Assembly: GCF_000380045.1 (NCBI RefSeq) | Contig: NZ_KB904362.1 | Coordinates: 1 to 36,539, forward strand | Reading direction: 5' to 3' | Source: Streptococcus marimammalium DSM 18627 | GTDB lineage: Bacteria; Bacillota; Bacilli; Lactobacillales; Streptococcaceae | DNA length: 36,539 bases | In this document: positions 18,535 through 29,501 of the stretch, piece by piece | How positions within the stretch are numbered: position 1 is the first letter of the stretch | How the letters are laid out: each line of letters opens with the position of its first letter | Position numbers and translations under genes: made by a program | Notes under the pieces: generated by a model | The model's database searches: none | Seen by the model: only the letters and a program-made list of their open reading frames with translations | What the model was told of the DNA's origin: nothing

Positions 18535-19038
18535 TTAATGTGGTTTCTGATAATAATATATTAGTGAGATAGAACCAATAACCATTAATAAAAGTGAAAG
18601 AAAATAACCAATCACGCCTGCTGAAAAACTAGGATTCAAAAGAAAAATAATTCCTAGTAAAAATATTACCAGTGAATAATCTGTTATACTAGCTTTATTT
18701 AATAATTGTTTATTAAAACGATTATTGATTTTTAAATTAATAACACTGATAATTAAGAGTGCTAGACCAATAAAACTCATAACGATTTGACTAAGTGAAA
18801 AAGCAGAACTTGTTAATAAGATTATTCCAATGATGATTTTCATCAAACTTTGAAGTAGTAACCAATTGTTTTGGAATTGTTTTTCTACTGTTAGATAGGC
18901 ACGAAGATTAAATAATCCCATCAAAGTTATAATAAATGCTACTATCCAGGCGATGGAAGCAATGCTAACTAAAGGATTGAAAAATAAATATAGTCCCAAA
19001 AGCAAACATCCTATACCAAAATATAGTGGTGTTTTCAT
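18535..19038 (-). CDS. HdeD/DUF308 family membrane protein
   Basis: A 167-residue hydrophobic protein with about six predicted helices, arranged as an internal repeat typical of DUF308 (HdeD) proteins; the FNPLVSIASIAWIVAFIITLMGLFNL stretch is split between helices 1 and 2, and LLNPSFSAGVIGYF mirrors it near helix 5. In E. coli HdeD contributes to acid resistance at high cell density. In streptococci the role is unknown and I do not assign one. AGGAGG precedes the ATG, and a strong promoter lies upstream. It is a single-gene unit, convergent with the ABC operon and divergent from the mevalonate operon. Confidence 0.8.
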   Translation of the reverse strand: MKTPLYFGIGCLLLGLYLFFNPLVSIASIAWIVAFIITLMGLFNLRAYLTVEKQFQNNWLLLQSLMKIIIGIILLTSSAFSLSQIVMSFIGLALLIISVINLKINNRFNKQLLNKASITDYSLVIFLLGIIFLLNPSFSAGVIGYFLSLLLMVIGSISLIYYYQKPH

Positions 19039-19067
19039 TAAATTCCTCCTTTGACATTATCATTGCT

Positions 19068-19096
19068 ATTATAAATAGATTTTATCATAAAGTCAA
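19068..19096 (-). promoter_or_regulatory. Promoter of the DUF308 gene
   Basis: On the minus strand TTGACT (19096-19091) and TATAAT (19073-19068) are separated by 17 bases, one of the closest consensus promoters in the window. It is followed by a short leader with AGGAGG. Confidence 0.8.
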
Positions 19097-19115
19097 AGAG
19101 AAATTGTTATATTAT

Positions 19116-19141
19116 TCTTATCCTAACTGATAAGATTGTTT
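19116..19141. promoter_or_regulatory. Candidate operator upstream of mvk: dyad plus shared 12-mer
   Basis: TCTTATC (19116-19122) and GATAAGA (19129-19135) form a perfect 7-bp dyad with a six-base centre. The right arm is part of ATAAGATTGTTT (19130-19141), which recurs at 25613-25624 in the control region beside mvaS. No regulator is known to me for this sequence. Confidence 0.35.
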
Positions 19142-19201
19142 CATTTTTGATAGTCGCTTTTTTTAATGAATTATATTAAAATAATAAGGTAGAATAAATT
19201 A

Positions 19202-20098
19202 ATGGCTAACAAGGGTATTATGAAAAAAAATATTGGAATTGGTAAATCTCATGGTAAAATTATTTTAATTGGGGAACATTCAGTAGTTTATGGTTATCCT
19301 GCTATTTCGCTTCCTTTAAAAAATATTGAAGTTATTTGCAAAATATCACCATCAGAAAGTCTCTTTCGTTTTAAAAAAAATGATACCTTATCAACAGCAA
19401 TTTTTTCAGCTTTGGATTATTTAAAGATAAGTAAGCCCCGTATCTCTTATAATATAGTTTCTAGTGTTCCAGAAAAAAGAGGAATGGGCTCTTCTGCAGC
19501 TGTTAGTATTGCAGCAATTCGTGCTGTTTTTGATTATTATAATGAAACCATTGATGATACAACACTTGAACTATTAACTAATCAAGCTGAAATCATTGCT
19601 CATGTTAATCCTAGTGGGTTAGATGCTAAAACCTGCTTAAATGATAAAGCGATTAAATTTATTAGAAATGTTGGTTTTTTAAACCTACCTATTGATCTAA
19701 ATGCTTTTTTAGTCATTGCAGATACAGGTATTCAAGGTCACACTAGAGAAGCTATAAAAAAAGTAGAATCTTTAGAGGAAAAAGCCATTCCACATTTAAA
19801 ACGTTTAGGAGAACTTGCCAATATAATCGAAGAATCTTTAAAAACTAAGGATGTTTATAATATTGGTCAAGCCATGACGGCTGCTCACAAAACACTTAGA
19901 CAATTAGGAGTGAGTGCTAAAGAATCTGATCATCTTGTTAATGTTGCTATAAAAAATGGTGCCTTAGGCAGTAAGATGACCGGAGGAGGCTTGGGAGGCT
20001 GTATTATAGCCATTTGTCAAACACAAAAAGAAGCTGAAGAAATAAGTTTTCAGCTAGAAAAAGAAGGAGCCATTAAGACATGGATAGAAGCCCTGTAA
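19202..20098 (+). CDS. mvk: Mevalonate kinase
   Basis: A 298-residue GHMP kinase that phosphorylates mevalonate to mevalonate 5-phosphate. The ATP-binding motif PEKRGMGSSAA is centred on 94-100; KIILIGEHSVVYGYPAI near the N-terminus and SKMTGGGLGGCIIA near the C-terminus are the two other GHMP motifs. ATG at 19202 or 19220 could be used. Neither has a strong Shine-Dalgarno site, and the family usually begins close to the KKNIGIGKSHGK segment, so 19220 is a real alternative. It is the first gene of the operon mvk-mvaD-mvaK2-fni and overlaps mvaD by 19 bases. Confidence 0.93.
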   Translation: MANKGIMKKNIGIGKSHGKIILIGEHSVVYGYPAISLPLKNIEVICKISPSESLFRFKKNDTLSTAIFSALDYLKISKPRISYNIVSSVPEKRGMGSSAAVSIAAIRAVFDYYNETIDDTTLELLTNQAEIIAHVNPSGLDAKTCLNDKAIKFIRNVGFLNLPIDLNAFLVIADTGIQGHTREAIKKVESLEEKAIPHLKRLGELANIIEESLKTKDVYNIGQAMTAAHKTLRQLGVSAKESDHLVNVAIKNGALGSKMTGGGLGGCIIAICQTQKEAEEISFQLEKEGAIKTWIEAL

Positions 20099-21012
20099 GT
20101 GCGAAATCTTATGCTAATATCGCAATTATCAAATATTGGGGGAAAAAAGATAGTCAAAAAATGATTCCATCAACTAGTAGTATTTCTTTAACATTAGATA
20201 ATTTGTATACTGAGACACAACTAAGTTTACTAGAAGATGGTAAAGAAGATCTTTTTTATATCAACGGTGTTTTACAAAATGAAGAAGAACACCAAAAAAT
20301 GAGTCAAGTTTTAAATCTTTTTCGAAAAGATTTAAGCCAATTTGTAAAAATTGATACAAGAAATAGTATGCCAACTGCAGCTGGCTTATCTTCAAGTTCT
20401 AGTGGATTATCAGCTCTAGTGAAAGCAGCTAATTCTTTTTTTAATACTGATTTAAAACAAGAAAAATTAGCACAAATTGCAAAATTTGCTTCTGGTTCCT
20501 CTTCAAGAAGTTTTTTTGGTCCTGTTGCCGCCTGGGATAAAGACACTGGTGAAATTTTTCGAGTTGAAACTAATTTAAAAATGGCCATGATTATCTTAGT
20601 TTTAAATGATCAAAAAAAGACTATTTCAAGTAGAGAAGGAATGAAAAGATCTGTTGAAACAGCTACAAATTTTTCAAAATGGGTCAAGCAATCTGAAAAA
20701 GATTACAAAAACATGCTTGCCTATCTAAAAGCTAATAATTTTGAAAAAGTTGGTCAATTAACAGAGAAAAATGCTTTAATGATGCATGAAACAACATCTG
20801 CCTCTAACCCTTCATTCACTTATTTATCTGATAAAACTTATGAAGCGATGGCTGATATCAAGAAATTAAGATTAGAAGGTGAACGTTGTTATTTTACAAT
20901 GGATGCAGGTCCAAATGTTAAGGTACTTTGTTTGGAAAAAGATCTTGAAAGACTTGCTGAAAAATTAGCATCTCGTTACCGAATTCTAGTGTCTAAAACT
21001 AAGGAATTATAG
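20080..21012 (+). CDS. mvaD: Diphosphomevalonate decarboxylase
   Basis: A 310-residue GHMP-superfamily enzyme that converts mevalonate 5-diphosphate to isopentenyl diphosphate with ATP. Visible motifs are KSYANIAIIKYWGKKD (about 9-24), the phosphate-binding loop PTAAGLSSSSSGLSAL (about 97-112), SGSSSRSFFGPVAAW and the late DAGPNVKVLC. The ATG lies inside the end of mvk with AAGGAG just upstream, so translation is coupled. mvaK2 starts two bases after its stop. Length and motif set match the streptococcal enzymes. Confidence 0.95.
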   Translation: MDRSPVSAKSYANIAIIKYWGKKDSQKMIPSTSSISLTLDNLYTETQLSLLEDGKEDLFYINGVLQNEEEHQKMSQVLNLFRKDLSQFVKIDTRNSMPTAAGLSSSSSGLSALVKAANSFFNTDLKQEKLAQIAKFASGSSSRSFFGPVAAWDKDTGEIFRVETNLKMAMIILVLNDQKKTISSREGMKRSVETATNFSKWVKQSEKDYKNMLAYLKANNFEKVGQLTEKNALMMHETTSASNPSFTYLSDKTYEAMADIKKLRLEGERCYFTMDAGPNVKVLCLEKDLERLAEKLASRYRILVSKTKEL

Positions 21013-21013
21013 G

Positions 21014-23044
<2,031 letters not shown>

Positions 23045-23047
<3 letters not shown>

Positions 23048-24328
23048 TTCTAAAGTATTGTTGCGATAATTTTCAAGAATTTTTTCAGCAGTAGAAAGAT
23101 TCTTGTGTTTTTCCTTTAATAACAAATCTACAATAAAAGGCACTTCATTAGGAAGACAACCGGCAAGAAGTGCAAGAGATCTAGCGTGAAGTTTCATATG
23201 ACCTTCTTGGATTCCTTCTGTAACCAAAGCTCTTAAAGCTGCAAAATTTTGTGCCAAACCAACAGAAGCTACAATGCTCGCTAGTATTTTAGCATCGGGA
23301 TTACCTAATATATCAAATGCAACTAACACACTTGGGTTTAAACCAATTGAGCCTCCCTTAGTTGCCAGTGGAAGTGGTAGTGTGATTTCTCCCAATAATT
23401 TTTCATTAGCCTCATCTAATCGCCATGTGGTTAACCCCTCATAGCGTCCATTTTTAGAAGCATACGCATGGGCACCAGCTTCAATAGCTCGCCAATCATT
23501 GCCAGTAGCGATACAAACGGCATCAATACCATTAAAAATTCCTTTATTATGCGTACTGGCACGATAAGGATCTTTCTTAGCAAAGTTACTCGCAAGAACT
23601 ATTCTTTCAGAAAATTCTTTTGCTTTTATTTTATCTCGATTTAAAAAACGATAATTTATAGCACATGTTGCAGTTACTAGTGACTCAGTTGCGTAATTTG
23701 AAAGAATGGCCATTAAACTCTTGCCATTAGTCAATATTTCTAAATAAGGTTTTAAGGCTTCAGTCATGGTATTGACAATATTTGCCCCCATGGCTTCTTT
23801 AGTATCAATCAAAACTTGCACCACTAATAGAGGTGATTCATCTTCAATAAGGTTTGTTTTAATATCAATTGCTCCACCACCTCTTTTAACGATGGAAGGG
23901 TGAGCACTATTTGCAATTGCTAATAATTGTTTTTTTTGTTTTTTGATAGCATTAATTGCTTGGTCAATTTGTTTAATATCGTATAAGGCAATTTGTCCAA
24001 TCATTTGACGATTATGGACAGTAGCTTTAAATCCACCTGAACGCTTAATAATTTTACTAGCAAAAGAACAAGCTGCAACAACCGAAGGTTCTTCTGTTAC
24101 AAAAGGAACGGTATAATTCTGATGATTAACTTCTATTTCAGGGACAACCGAAAAAGGAAGAGCAAATGTTCCTAGTGTGTTTTCAACTATTTGTGAAGCA
24201 ATATCTTGTTTTAGTAAAATTTTATTTTCTAAAATATAATAACTCTCTTTTGAAAGTAATGGTTTGATTTGAGAAAGACGTTCCTTTGGATTTTTTTTGG
24301 CAAATCCAGCCCAGTTAATTTTTGTCAT
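23045..24328 (-). CDS. mvaA: Hydroxymethylglutaryl-CoA reductase, class II
   Basis: A 427-residue enzyme reducing HMG-CoA to mevalonate, the committed step of the pathway. Family motifs are ENTLGTFALPFSV (49-61), TEEPSVVAA with the catalytic Glu80, EAMGANIVNTMTEA, the catalytic Asp in ATGNDWRAIEAGAHAYA and the C-terminal His in MKLHARSLALLAG. Class II is supported by length and the absence of a membrane anchor. The ATG overlaps the end of mvaS by 14 bases, giving an mvaS-mvaA operon on the minus strand. It converges with fni. Confidence 0.95.
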
Positions 24329-25502
24329 TTTCTTCTACTTTTACATATTGTCTTTGATGATTTTGAATACTTGAAAGTGCAAATGGCCCAGTTTTATAAG
24401 TCTTAAAGCTAGCATTACCTTCATTATCAAATTTTGGTTCTTCAAAAAACATCTCTTCATATTCTTTAACACTTAGTGTGGTTCTTGCTTGTAGTTGTGT
24501 CATGCGATTTGTCTGTAAATAATTTTTATAGCCTTCAACAAGATGACCACTAAAAATTTCAGTCACAGCCCCACTACCATAACTAAAGAAAATAATCTTG
24601 TCTTTTGCTTTTAGTGTTGGACTATTTTCTAACAGTGATAATAATCCTAGATAAAGTGATCCAGTGTAGATATTTCCAACAACTTTGCTATAAGTAGCAG
24701 AATGGAAAAAATTTTCAGTTAAACGTTTTTTAACTTCATTACTAGTTTCTTTGTTAAAAAGTTTGTTCAATCCCTTAAGTGCTAATTTAGGAAATGGTAG
24801 GTGGAAACAAAATGCTGCATATTCAGATAAATCTGTATTAAAACGTTTTTGATATTCTTGCCAAGTAATTTTAAGAGTATCAAGATATTGTTTGGTGGAA
24901 TACATTCCATCAACAAAGGGAATGTTACGATAATTTGGTCGCCAAAAATCCATGACATCTCGAGTATAGGAAACGTTTTTATTATGTAGCACCAAAACAT
25001 GAGGGTCTTTACTAATTAATAAAGCAATACTCCCAGCTCCTTGTGTAGGTTCTCCAGAAGAATTAATACCATATTTAGCTATATCACTAGCTAAGACTAG
25101 CACTTTTGAATTTGGCTGGTTTTCAATGTGAAGTCTAGCGTAATCAAGAGCAGCAGTGGCACTATAGCATGCTTCTTTCATTTCAATACTTCTGACAAAA
25201 GGTTGGATATTTAATAAACTATGAACATAAACACTAGCAGCCTTACTTTGATCAATACTAGATTCAGTTGCTAAAATAATCATATCAATAGCCTTTTTAT
25301 CATCTTCTGTTAAAATTTCACTAGCAGCTGAGCTTGCTAGTGTTACAATATCTTCTGTAATAGGTGAGATACTAAGTGCGTCTAATAAAAGTCCCTCTTT
25401 AAATTTTGCAGGGTCTTCATTTCTAGCAACTGCAAGTTCTTTCATTTCTAGCATATAATGACTGGTAGCAAACCCAATCTTATCAATTCCAATGCTTATC
25501 AT
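24315..25502 (-). CDS. mvaS: Hydroxymethylglutaryl-CoA synthase
   Basis: A 395-residue thiolase-fold enzyme condensing acetyl-CoA with acetoacetyl-CoA. The catalytic triad is visible: Glu80 in LATESS, Cys112 in KEACYSATAAL and His234 in FHLPFPK. GEPTQGAGSIALLIS and YGSGAVTEIF are further family motifs. GAGGAG precedes the ATG. It is the first gene of the mvaS-mvaA operon, transcribed away from the 304-residue membrane protein gene. Together with the plus-strand operon it completes the path to IPP and DMAPP; no acetoacetyl-CoA thiolase is in the window. Confidence 0.95.
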   Translation of the reverse strand: MISIGIDKIGFATSHYMLEMKELAVARNEDPAKFKEGLLLDALSISPITEDIVTLASSAASEILTEDDKKAIDMIILATESSIDQSKAASVYVHSLLNIQPFVRSIEMKEACYSATAALDYARLHIENQPNSKVLVLASDIAKYGINSSGEPTQGAGSIALLISKDPHVLVLHNKNVSYTRDVMDFWRPNYRNIPFVDGMYSTKQYLDTLKITWQEYQKRFNTDLSEYAAFCFHLPFPKLALKGLNKLFNKETSNEVKKRLTENFFHSATYSKVVGNIYTGSLYLGLLSLLENSPTLKAKDKIIFFSYGSGAVTEIFSGHLVEGYKNYLQTNRMTQLQARTTLSVKEYEEMFFEEPKFDNEGNASFKTYKTGPFALSSIQNHQRQYVKVEENDKN

Positions 25503-25548
25503 TAAAAGTCATCTCCTCGTTTTTAGACTTAGGAATAATCATAAAACC

Positions 25549-25557
25549 ATTTTATCA
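25549..25557 (-). promoter_or_regulatory. Extended -10 promoter of mvaS-mvaA
   Basis: On the minus strand the sequence reads TGaTAAAAT, with no clear -35. The predicted start near 25542 gives a 40-base leader ending in a GAGGAG site. Confidence 0.5.
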
Positions 25558-25612
25558 TATTTTGTTATAAATTGATGATAAGAAATATTGAAGTATCAAA
25601 TCTTTTTAATGA

Positions 25613-25654
25613 ATAAGATTGTTTGTTGTCCATTTACTTTTTTTCTGATAAAAT
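25613..25654 (+). promoter_or_regulatory. Promoter of the 304-residue membrane protein gene, with shared 12-mer
   Basis: TTGTCC at 25626-25631 and TAAAAT at 25649-25654 are 17 bases apart, with TGa before the -10. ATAAGATTGTTT (25613-25624), shared with the region before mvk, lies just upstream of the -35. It also forms a loose dyad with AATCTT at 25599-25604. Confidence 0.55.
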
Positions 25655-25673
25655 AGCTATGAAAAATATTAAA

Positions 25674-25720
25674 ATGTCTGTTATAGAAAATAGGAGAACT
25701 TATGTCAGTTATAGAAAATA
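25674..25720 (+). repeat. Direct repeat duplicating the translation start region
   Basis: ATGTCTGTTATAGAAAATA (25674-25692) and ATGTCAGTTATAGAAAATA (25702-25720) differ at one base and are 28 bases apart. The second copy is the start of the 304-residue gene. The first opens a 16-codon frame (25674-25724, [16 protein letters not shown]) that overlaps the gene start in another frame. Confidence 0.85.
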
Positions 25721-26616
25721 TTAAAGATGCAATAGGTTTTCAGTTAGATAAGGAAACTAACACTTTATATGGTGTTAAAGATGGATTTCATTTTGCCATA
25801 ATTCCAACAGGTGATAATAAGATATATCAATTATTATTTTCTCTTGGAAAAGATCAACAACCTGTAGCTGATGATGACTACAAAGAATTAAAAGCAAGTT
25901 CAAAAGTTATTAAACGTTTTAAATCAATAAATTATAAGGTTGTTTTGGATATTAAAACGGGGTTAACTAAAGCTAAAACAGCTGAAAATGCTCAGCAAGC
26001 CCTTGAAGAGGCAGTTTCTTTTTTTAAGGAAAAGCAGTATGAAGACGTTGATGAAATGACTGGTGAGATTGGGCGCAACGAAATTTATCTTGTTAGTGGT
26101 GCAATTAATTTCTTAACTCCAGAGAGTTATGCAAAGATGACCACAGAACTTAATATTGATCTTCAAAAAGAAGCACAAAAAACCGAAAATGTCATTGCAG
26201 GAGTTGTTGGTGCTTTGCTAGGTTCTTTAATTGGTGTTATTGCTATCGTTATCATTGGTCAATTAGGATATGTTTCTATTATTTCTGGTGTCATTATGGG
26301 TGTTAGTACCATTTCAGGATATGAATTGCTTGGGAAACGACTTAGTAAAAAGGGGATTGCTATTAGTGTTATTATCATGCTGCTCATGATTTATGTTGCT
26401 AATCAAGCTGACCTATCCTTAACAATTGCTAAGTATTATGATTTAAGTTTTTTTGAAGTTTTTTCTACCGTTTTAGCTAAAGGATCTATTGATGATCCTT
26501 CTTATTGGGTGAATTTAGGTATGATTTATTTCTTTTCTGTTATTGGCTTTGCCTCAACTCTTTACGGAATTATTAAATCACGTCAAGAAAAATTTACAAC
26601 TCGTCGTTTAGGATAA
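25702..26616 (+). CDS. Uncharacterised four-TM membrane protein
   Basis: I do not recognise a named family. The 304-residue protein has a soluble N-terminal part (about 1-160) rich in charged residues and predicted alpha/beta structure. Four membrane helices follow at about 164-187, 189-208, 218-234 and 270-291, with a basic tail [13 protein letters not shown]. The segment IGQLGY...[14 protein letters not shown], between helices 1 and 3, resembles a block I have seen in uncharacterised Firmicutes membrane proteins. The start at 25702 is supported by AGGAGA. It is five bases from thyA, so the two are likely co-transcribed, which may reflect only conserved order. Confidence 0.75.
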   Translation: MSVIENIKDAIGFQLDKETNTLYGVKDGFHFAIIPTGDNKIYQLLFSLGKDQQPVADDDYKELKASSKVIKRFKSINYKVVLDIKTGLTKAKTAENAQQALEEAVSFFKEKQYEDVDEMTGEIGRNEIYLVSGAINFLTPESYAKMTTELNIDLQKEAQKTENVIAGVVGALLGSLIGVIAIVIIGQLGYVSIISGVIMGVSTISGYELLGKRLSKKGIAISVIIMLLMIYVANQADLSLTIAKYYDLSFFEVFSTVLAKGSIDDPSYWVNLGMIYFFSVIGFASTLYGIIKSRQEKFTTRRLG

Positions 26617-26620
26617 TATT

Positions 26621-27460
26621 ATGATTAAAGCAGATACTATTTTTAAGAAAAACATAACAAAAATACTTGATGAAGGTGTGTGGAGTGAAAAAGCTCGTCC
26701 AAAATACAAGGACGGGAAAACAGCTAACTCTAAATATATTACTGGCAGTTTTGCTGAATATGATCTCTCAAAAGGAGAATTTCCAATTACAACTCTTCGT
26801 CCTATTCCAATAAAGTCAGCTATCAAAGAAGTTTTTTGGATCTATCAAGATCAAACCAATGATTTAGAAGTTTTAAATGAAAAATACGGGGTTAAATATT
26901 GGAATGATTGGGAAGTTGATAATACAGGTACCATTGGTGAGCGCTATGGTGCCATTGTTAAAAAACATGATTTAATCAATAAAATACTAAAACAATTAGC
27001 CGATAATCCTTGGAATCGAAGAAATGTTTTATCATTATGGGACTATGAAGCTTTTGATCAGTCGGGTGGCTTATTGCCTTGTGCCTTTCAAACCATGTTT
27101 GATGTGAGACGTGTGGGAAAAACTATCTATTTAGATGCTACCCTAACACAAAGAAGTAATGATATGCTCGTTGCTCATCACATTAATGCCATGCAATATG
27201 TTGCACTGCAAATGATGATTGCCAAACATTTTGGTTGGCAAGTAGGAAAATTTTTCTATTTTGTAAACAATCTTCACATCTATGATAATCAATTTGAACA
27301 AGCTAAGGAATTACTAAATAGAGAAAGCTCTGACATAAAACCTCGTTTGGTATTAAATGTCCCTGATAAAACCAATTTCTTTGACATCAAACCAGAAGAT
27401 TTTGAATTAGTTGATTATCATCCAACACAACCACAATTAAGATTCGACTTAGCTATTTGA
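26621..27460 (+). CDS. thyA: Thymidylate synthase
   Basis: A 279-residue folate-dependent enzyme making dTMP from dUMP. The active-site Cys154 is in [12 protein letters not shown]. Other conserved stretches are [35 protein letters not shown] (dUMP binding) and [13 protein letters not shown]. It is of the ThyA type, not the flavin-dependent ThyX. It begins four bases after the upstream membrane protein gene. The terminator stem overlaps the last codons and the stop. dfrA downstream recycles the dihydrofolate that ThyA produces. Confidence 0.96.
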   Translation: MIKADTIFKKNITKILDEGVWSEKARPKYKDGKTANSKYITGSFAEYDLSKGEFPITTLRPIPIKSAIKEVFWIYQDQTNDLEVLNEKYGVKYWNDWEVDNTGTIGERYGAIVKKHDLINKILKQLADNPWNRRNVLSLWDYEAFDQSGGLLPCAFQTMFDVRRVGKTIYLDATLTQRSNDMLVAHHINAMQYVALQMMIAKHFGWQVGKFFYFVNNLHIYDNQFEQAKELLNRESSDIKPRLVLNVPDKTNFFDIKPEDFELVDYHPTQPQLRFDLAI

Positions 27461-27476
27461 GGCTAGTCGTTTTTTT
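27445..27476 (+). terminator. Terminator at the end of thyA
   Basis: CGACTTAGC (27445-27453, one bulged T) pairs with GCTAGTCG (27462-27469), followed by seven T. The 5' arm lies within the coding sequence. Confidence 0.85.
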
Positions 27477-27498
27477 CTATGCAATTTTTAGAAAAATT

Positions 27499-27507
27499 TG
27501 TTAGAAT
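27499..27507 (+). promoter_or_regulatory. Extended -10 promoter of the dfrA-clpX-engB operon
   Basis: TGtTAGAAT matches an extended -10, with no evident -35. The predicted start near 27514 leaves a leader of about 26 bases with AAGGTG. Confidence 0.5.
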
Positions 27508-27539
27508 GATAGTTACTAATATGAAAAGGTGTCCATCAA

Positions 27540-28058
27540 ATGACAAAAAAAATAATTGCTATTTGGGCAGAAGATGAAAATCATTTAATTGGTAAAAACG
27601 GTAAACTACCATGGTATTTACCAAAAGAATTAAATCATTTCAAAGAAGTTACTTTAGGACATACCATTTTGATGGGACGTGTGACTTTTGAAGGGATGAA
27701 TAAGCGTGTACTTCCAGGAAGAAAAACCATTATTTTAAGTCGAGATGATACCTATAAAGCTGAAGGGGTTATGATTTTATCAAGCATCTCTGACGTTTTA
27801 GAGTGGTTTGAAAAACAAGATAATGATTTATATATTGTTGGTGGTGAAACCATCTATAAAGCATTCGATGGTCTTTATCATCGATTGATAAGAACAACAA
27901 TTCATGGAAAATTTGAAGGAGATGCTTATTTTCCAAAACTGGATTTTTCTCATTTTCATCATACATCAACTAAATCTTATTCTAAAGATGATAAAAATAA
28001 TTATAGTTTTATAGTTGATCATTTTGAAAAAATGCCCAAAAAGGAGAGTAATGACTAG
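27540..28058 (+). CDS. dfrA: Dihydrofolate reductase
   Basis: A 172-residue enzyme that reduces dihydrofolate with NADPH; the trimethoprim target. Conserved elements are IWAEDENHLIGKNGKLPW, LPKELNHFK with the active-site acidic residue (Glu, as usual in Gram-positives), ILMGRVTFEGM, LPGRKTIILSR and DLYIVGGETIY. It is the chromosomal housekeeping type by context (thyA upstream, clpX downstream). I did not judge resistance positions. The stop codon TAG is directly followed by the ATG of the next small gene. Confidence 0.95.
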   Translation: MTKKIIAIWAEDENHLIGKNGKLPWYLPKELNHFKEVTLGHTILMGRVTFEGMNKRVLPGRKTIILSRDDTYKAEGVMILSSISDVLEWFEKQDNDLYIVGGETIYKAFDGLYHRLIRTTIHGKFEGDAYFPKLDFSHFHHTSTKSYSKDDKNNYSFIVDHFEKMPKKESND

Positions 28059-28229
28059 ATGTTAAATAGTATATTTGGAGTCTTTACAGCCTCCTTATTA
28101 GTTATCTGTCTTATTTGTGCAGGGATTGTTTATAAAAAGAAGCGTTATGGATTATTAATTTTATTTTTGTTAAATGCCTTATCAAATCTAGTAGCAACCA
28201 TACAAGCTTTTAATGGGAAATTATTTTAA
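28059..28229 (+). CDS. Small membrane protein between dfrA and clpX
   Basis: A 56-residue protein, [20 protein letters not shown]..., with two hydrophobic helices (about 4-24 and 30-48) split by the basic stretch YKKKRYG; the C-terminus is [16 protein letters not shown] lies ten bases before the ATG, which abuts the dfrA stop. clpX follows 29 bases later. From memory, streptococci have a similar short hypothetical gene at this spot. The coupled start and intact frame support a real gene. Function is unknown. Confidence 0.78.
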   Translation: MLNSIFGVFTASLLVICLICAGIVYKKKRYGLLILFLLNALSNLVATIQAFNGKLF

Positions 28230-28258
28230 AAAATAAAGAATTTAAGATTGAGGAAAAC

Positions 28259-29491
28259 ATGGCTGAAAAAACAACAGGTGATATCAAAGTATATTGTTCT
28301 TTTTGTGGAAAGAATCAAGAGCAGGTAAAAAAAATAATAGCAGGTAATGGTGTTTTTATCTGTAATGAATGTGTTGCATTATCGCAAGAAATTATTCGAG
28401 AAGAAATTGCTGAGGAGGTTTTGGCAGATCTTTCAGATATTCCTAAACCTAAAGATCTATTAGAAATTCTAAATCAATATGTGATTGGTCAAGAAAGAGC
28501 AAAAAGAGCTTTAGCAGTAGCAGTTTATAATCATTATAAACGAATTAGTTTTGCACAAACACAAGATATAGAGGAAGTTGAATTACAAAAATCTAATATT
28601 TTAATGATTGGCCCAACAGGATCCGGTAAAACATTTTTAGCACAAACGTTAGCTAAGAGTCTTAATGTTCCATTTGCGATTGCTGATGCAACTGCTTTAA
28701 CTGAGGCAGGTTATGTTGGTGAGGATGTTGAAAATATCTTATTAAAACTTATTCAAGCTGCTGATTATAATGTTGAACGTGCTGAACGTGGAATTATCTA
28801 TGTTGATGAAATTGATAAGATTGCTAAAAAAAGTGAAAATATTTCGATAACAAGAGATGTTTCGGGAGAAGGTGTCCAACAAGCACTTTTGAAAATTATT
28901 GAAGGGACAGTTGCTAATGTTCCACCACAAGGTGGTCGTAAACATCCTCAACAAGAAATGATTCAAATTGACACCAAAAATATTTTATTTATTGTTGGTG
29001 GTGCTTTTGATGGAATAGAAGAGATTGTCAAACAAAGACTTGGGGAAAAAATTATTGGATTTGGTCAAAATAACAAGAAAATTGATGCTTCTTCATCATA
29101 TATGCAAGAAATTGTCTCAGAAGACATTCAAAAATTCGGCCTAATTCCTGAATTAATTGGTCGTCTTCCAGTAACAGCTGCACTTGAGCGATTAACTGTT
29201 GAAGACTTAGTTTTAATTTTAACAGAACCAAAGAATGCTTTGGTAAAACAGTATCAAACGTTATTATCTTATGATGGAGTATCTCTTGAATTTGAAAAAG
29301 AAGCTTTAGAAGAAATTGCTCGAAAGGCAATTCAAAGAAAGACTGGTGCTCGTGGATTAAGATCAATTATTGAAGAAGTTATGCTTGATATCATGTTTGA
29401 AATTCCAAGTCAAGAAGATATCTCAACCATACGCATTACTAAAGGTGCTGTAGAAGGACTTGAAGAACCGATTTTAGAAACAGCTTCTTAG
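28259..29491 (+). CDS. clpX: ATP-dependent Clp protease ATP-binding subunit ClpX
   Basis: A 410-residue AAA+ unfoldase that feeds substrates to ClpP. The N-terminal C4 zinc finger uses Cys13, Cys16, Cys35 and Cys38. Walker A GPTGSGKT is at 118-125. The pore loop GYVGED follows, then Walker B IIYVDEID with Asp183/Glu184 and the GGRKHPQQE loop. The sensor/arginine region [10 protein letters not shown] is near the C-terminus. The lid region carries the IGF-type ClpP loop (EKIIGFGQ). GAGG precedes the ATG. engB follows after ten bases. Confidence 0.97.
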   Translation: MAEKTTGDIKVYCSFCGKNQEQVKKIIAGNGVFICNECVALSQEIIREEIAEEVLADLSDIPKPKDLLEILNQYVIGQERAKRALAVAVYNHYKRISFAQTQDIEEVELQKSNILMIGPTGSGKTFLAQTLAKSLNVPFAIADATALTEAGYVGEDVENILLKLIQAADYNVERAERGIIYVDEIDKIAKKSENISITRDVSGEGVQQALLKIIEGTVANVPPQGGRKHPQQEMIQIDTKNILFIVGGAFDGIEEIVKQRLGEKIIGFGQNNKKIDASSSYMQEIVSEDIQKFGLIPELIGRLPVTAALERLTVEDLVLILTEPKNALVKQYQTLLSYDGVSLEFEKEALEEIARKAIQRKTGARGLRSIIEEVMLDIMFEIPSQEDISTIRITKGAVEGLEEPILETAS

Positions 29492-29501
29492 GGAGAAAAT
29501 A

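Noticed and set aside
29052..29366. 104-codon minus-strand frame inside clpX
   Set aside because: Lies wholly antisense to conserved ClpX sequence, with no ribosome-binding site or promoter and no recognisable product.
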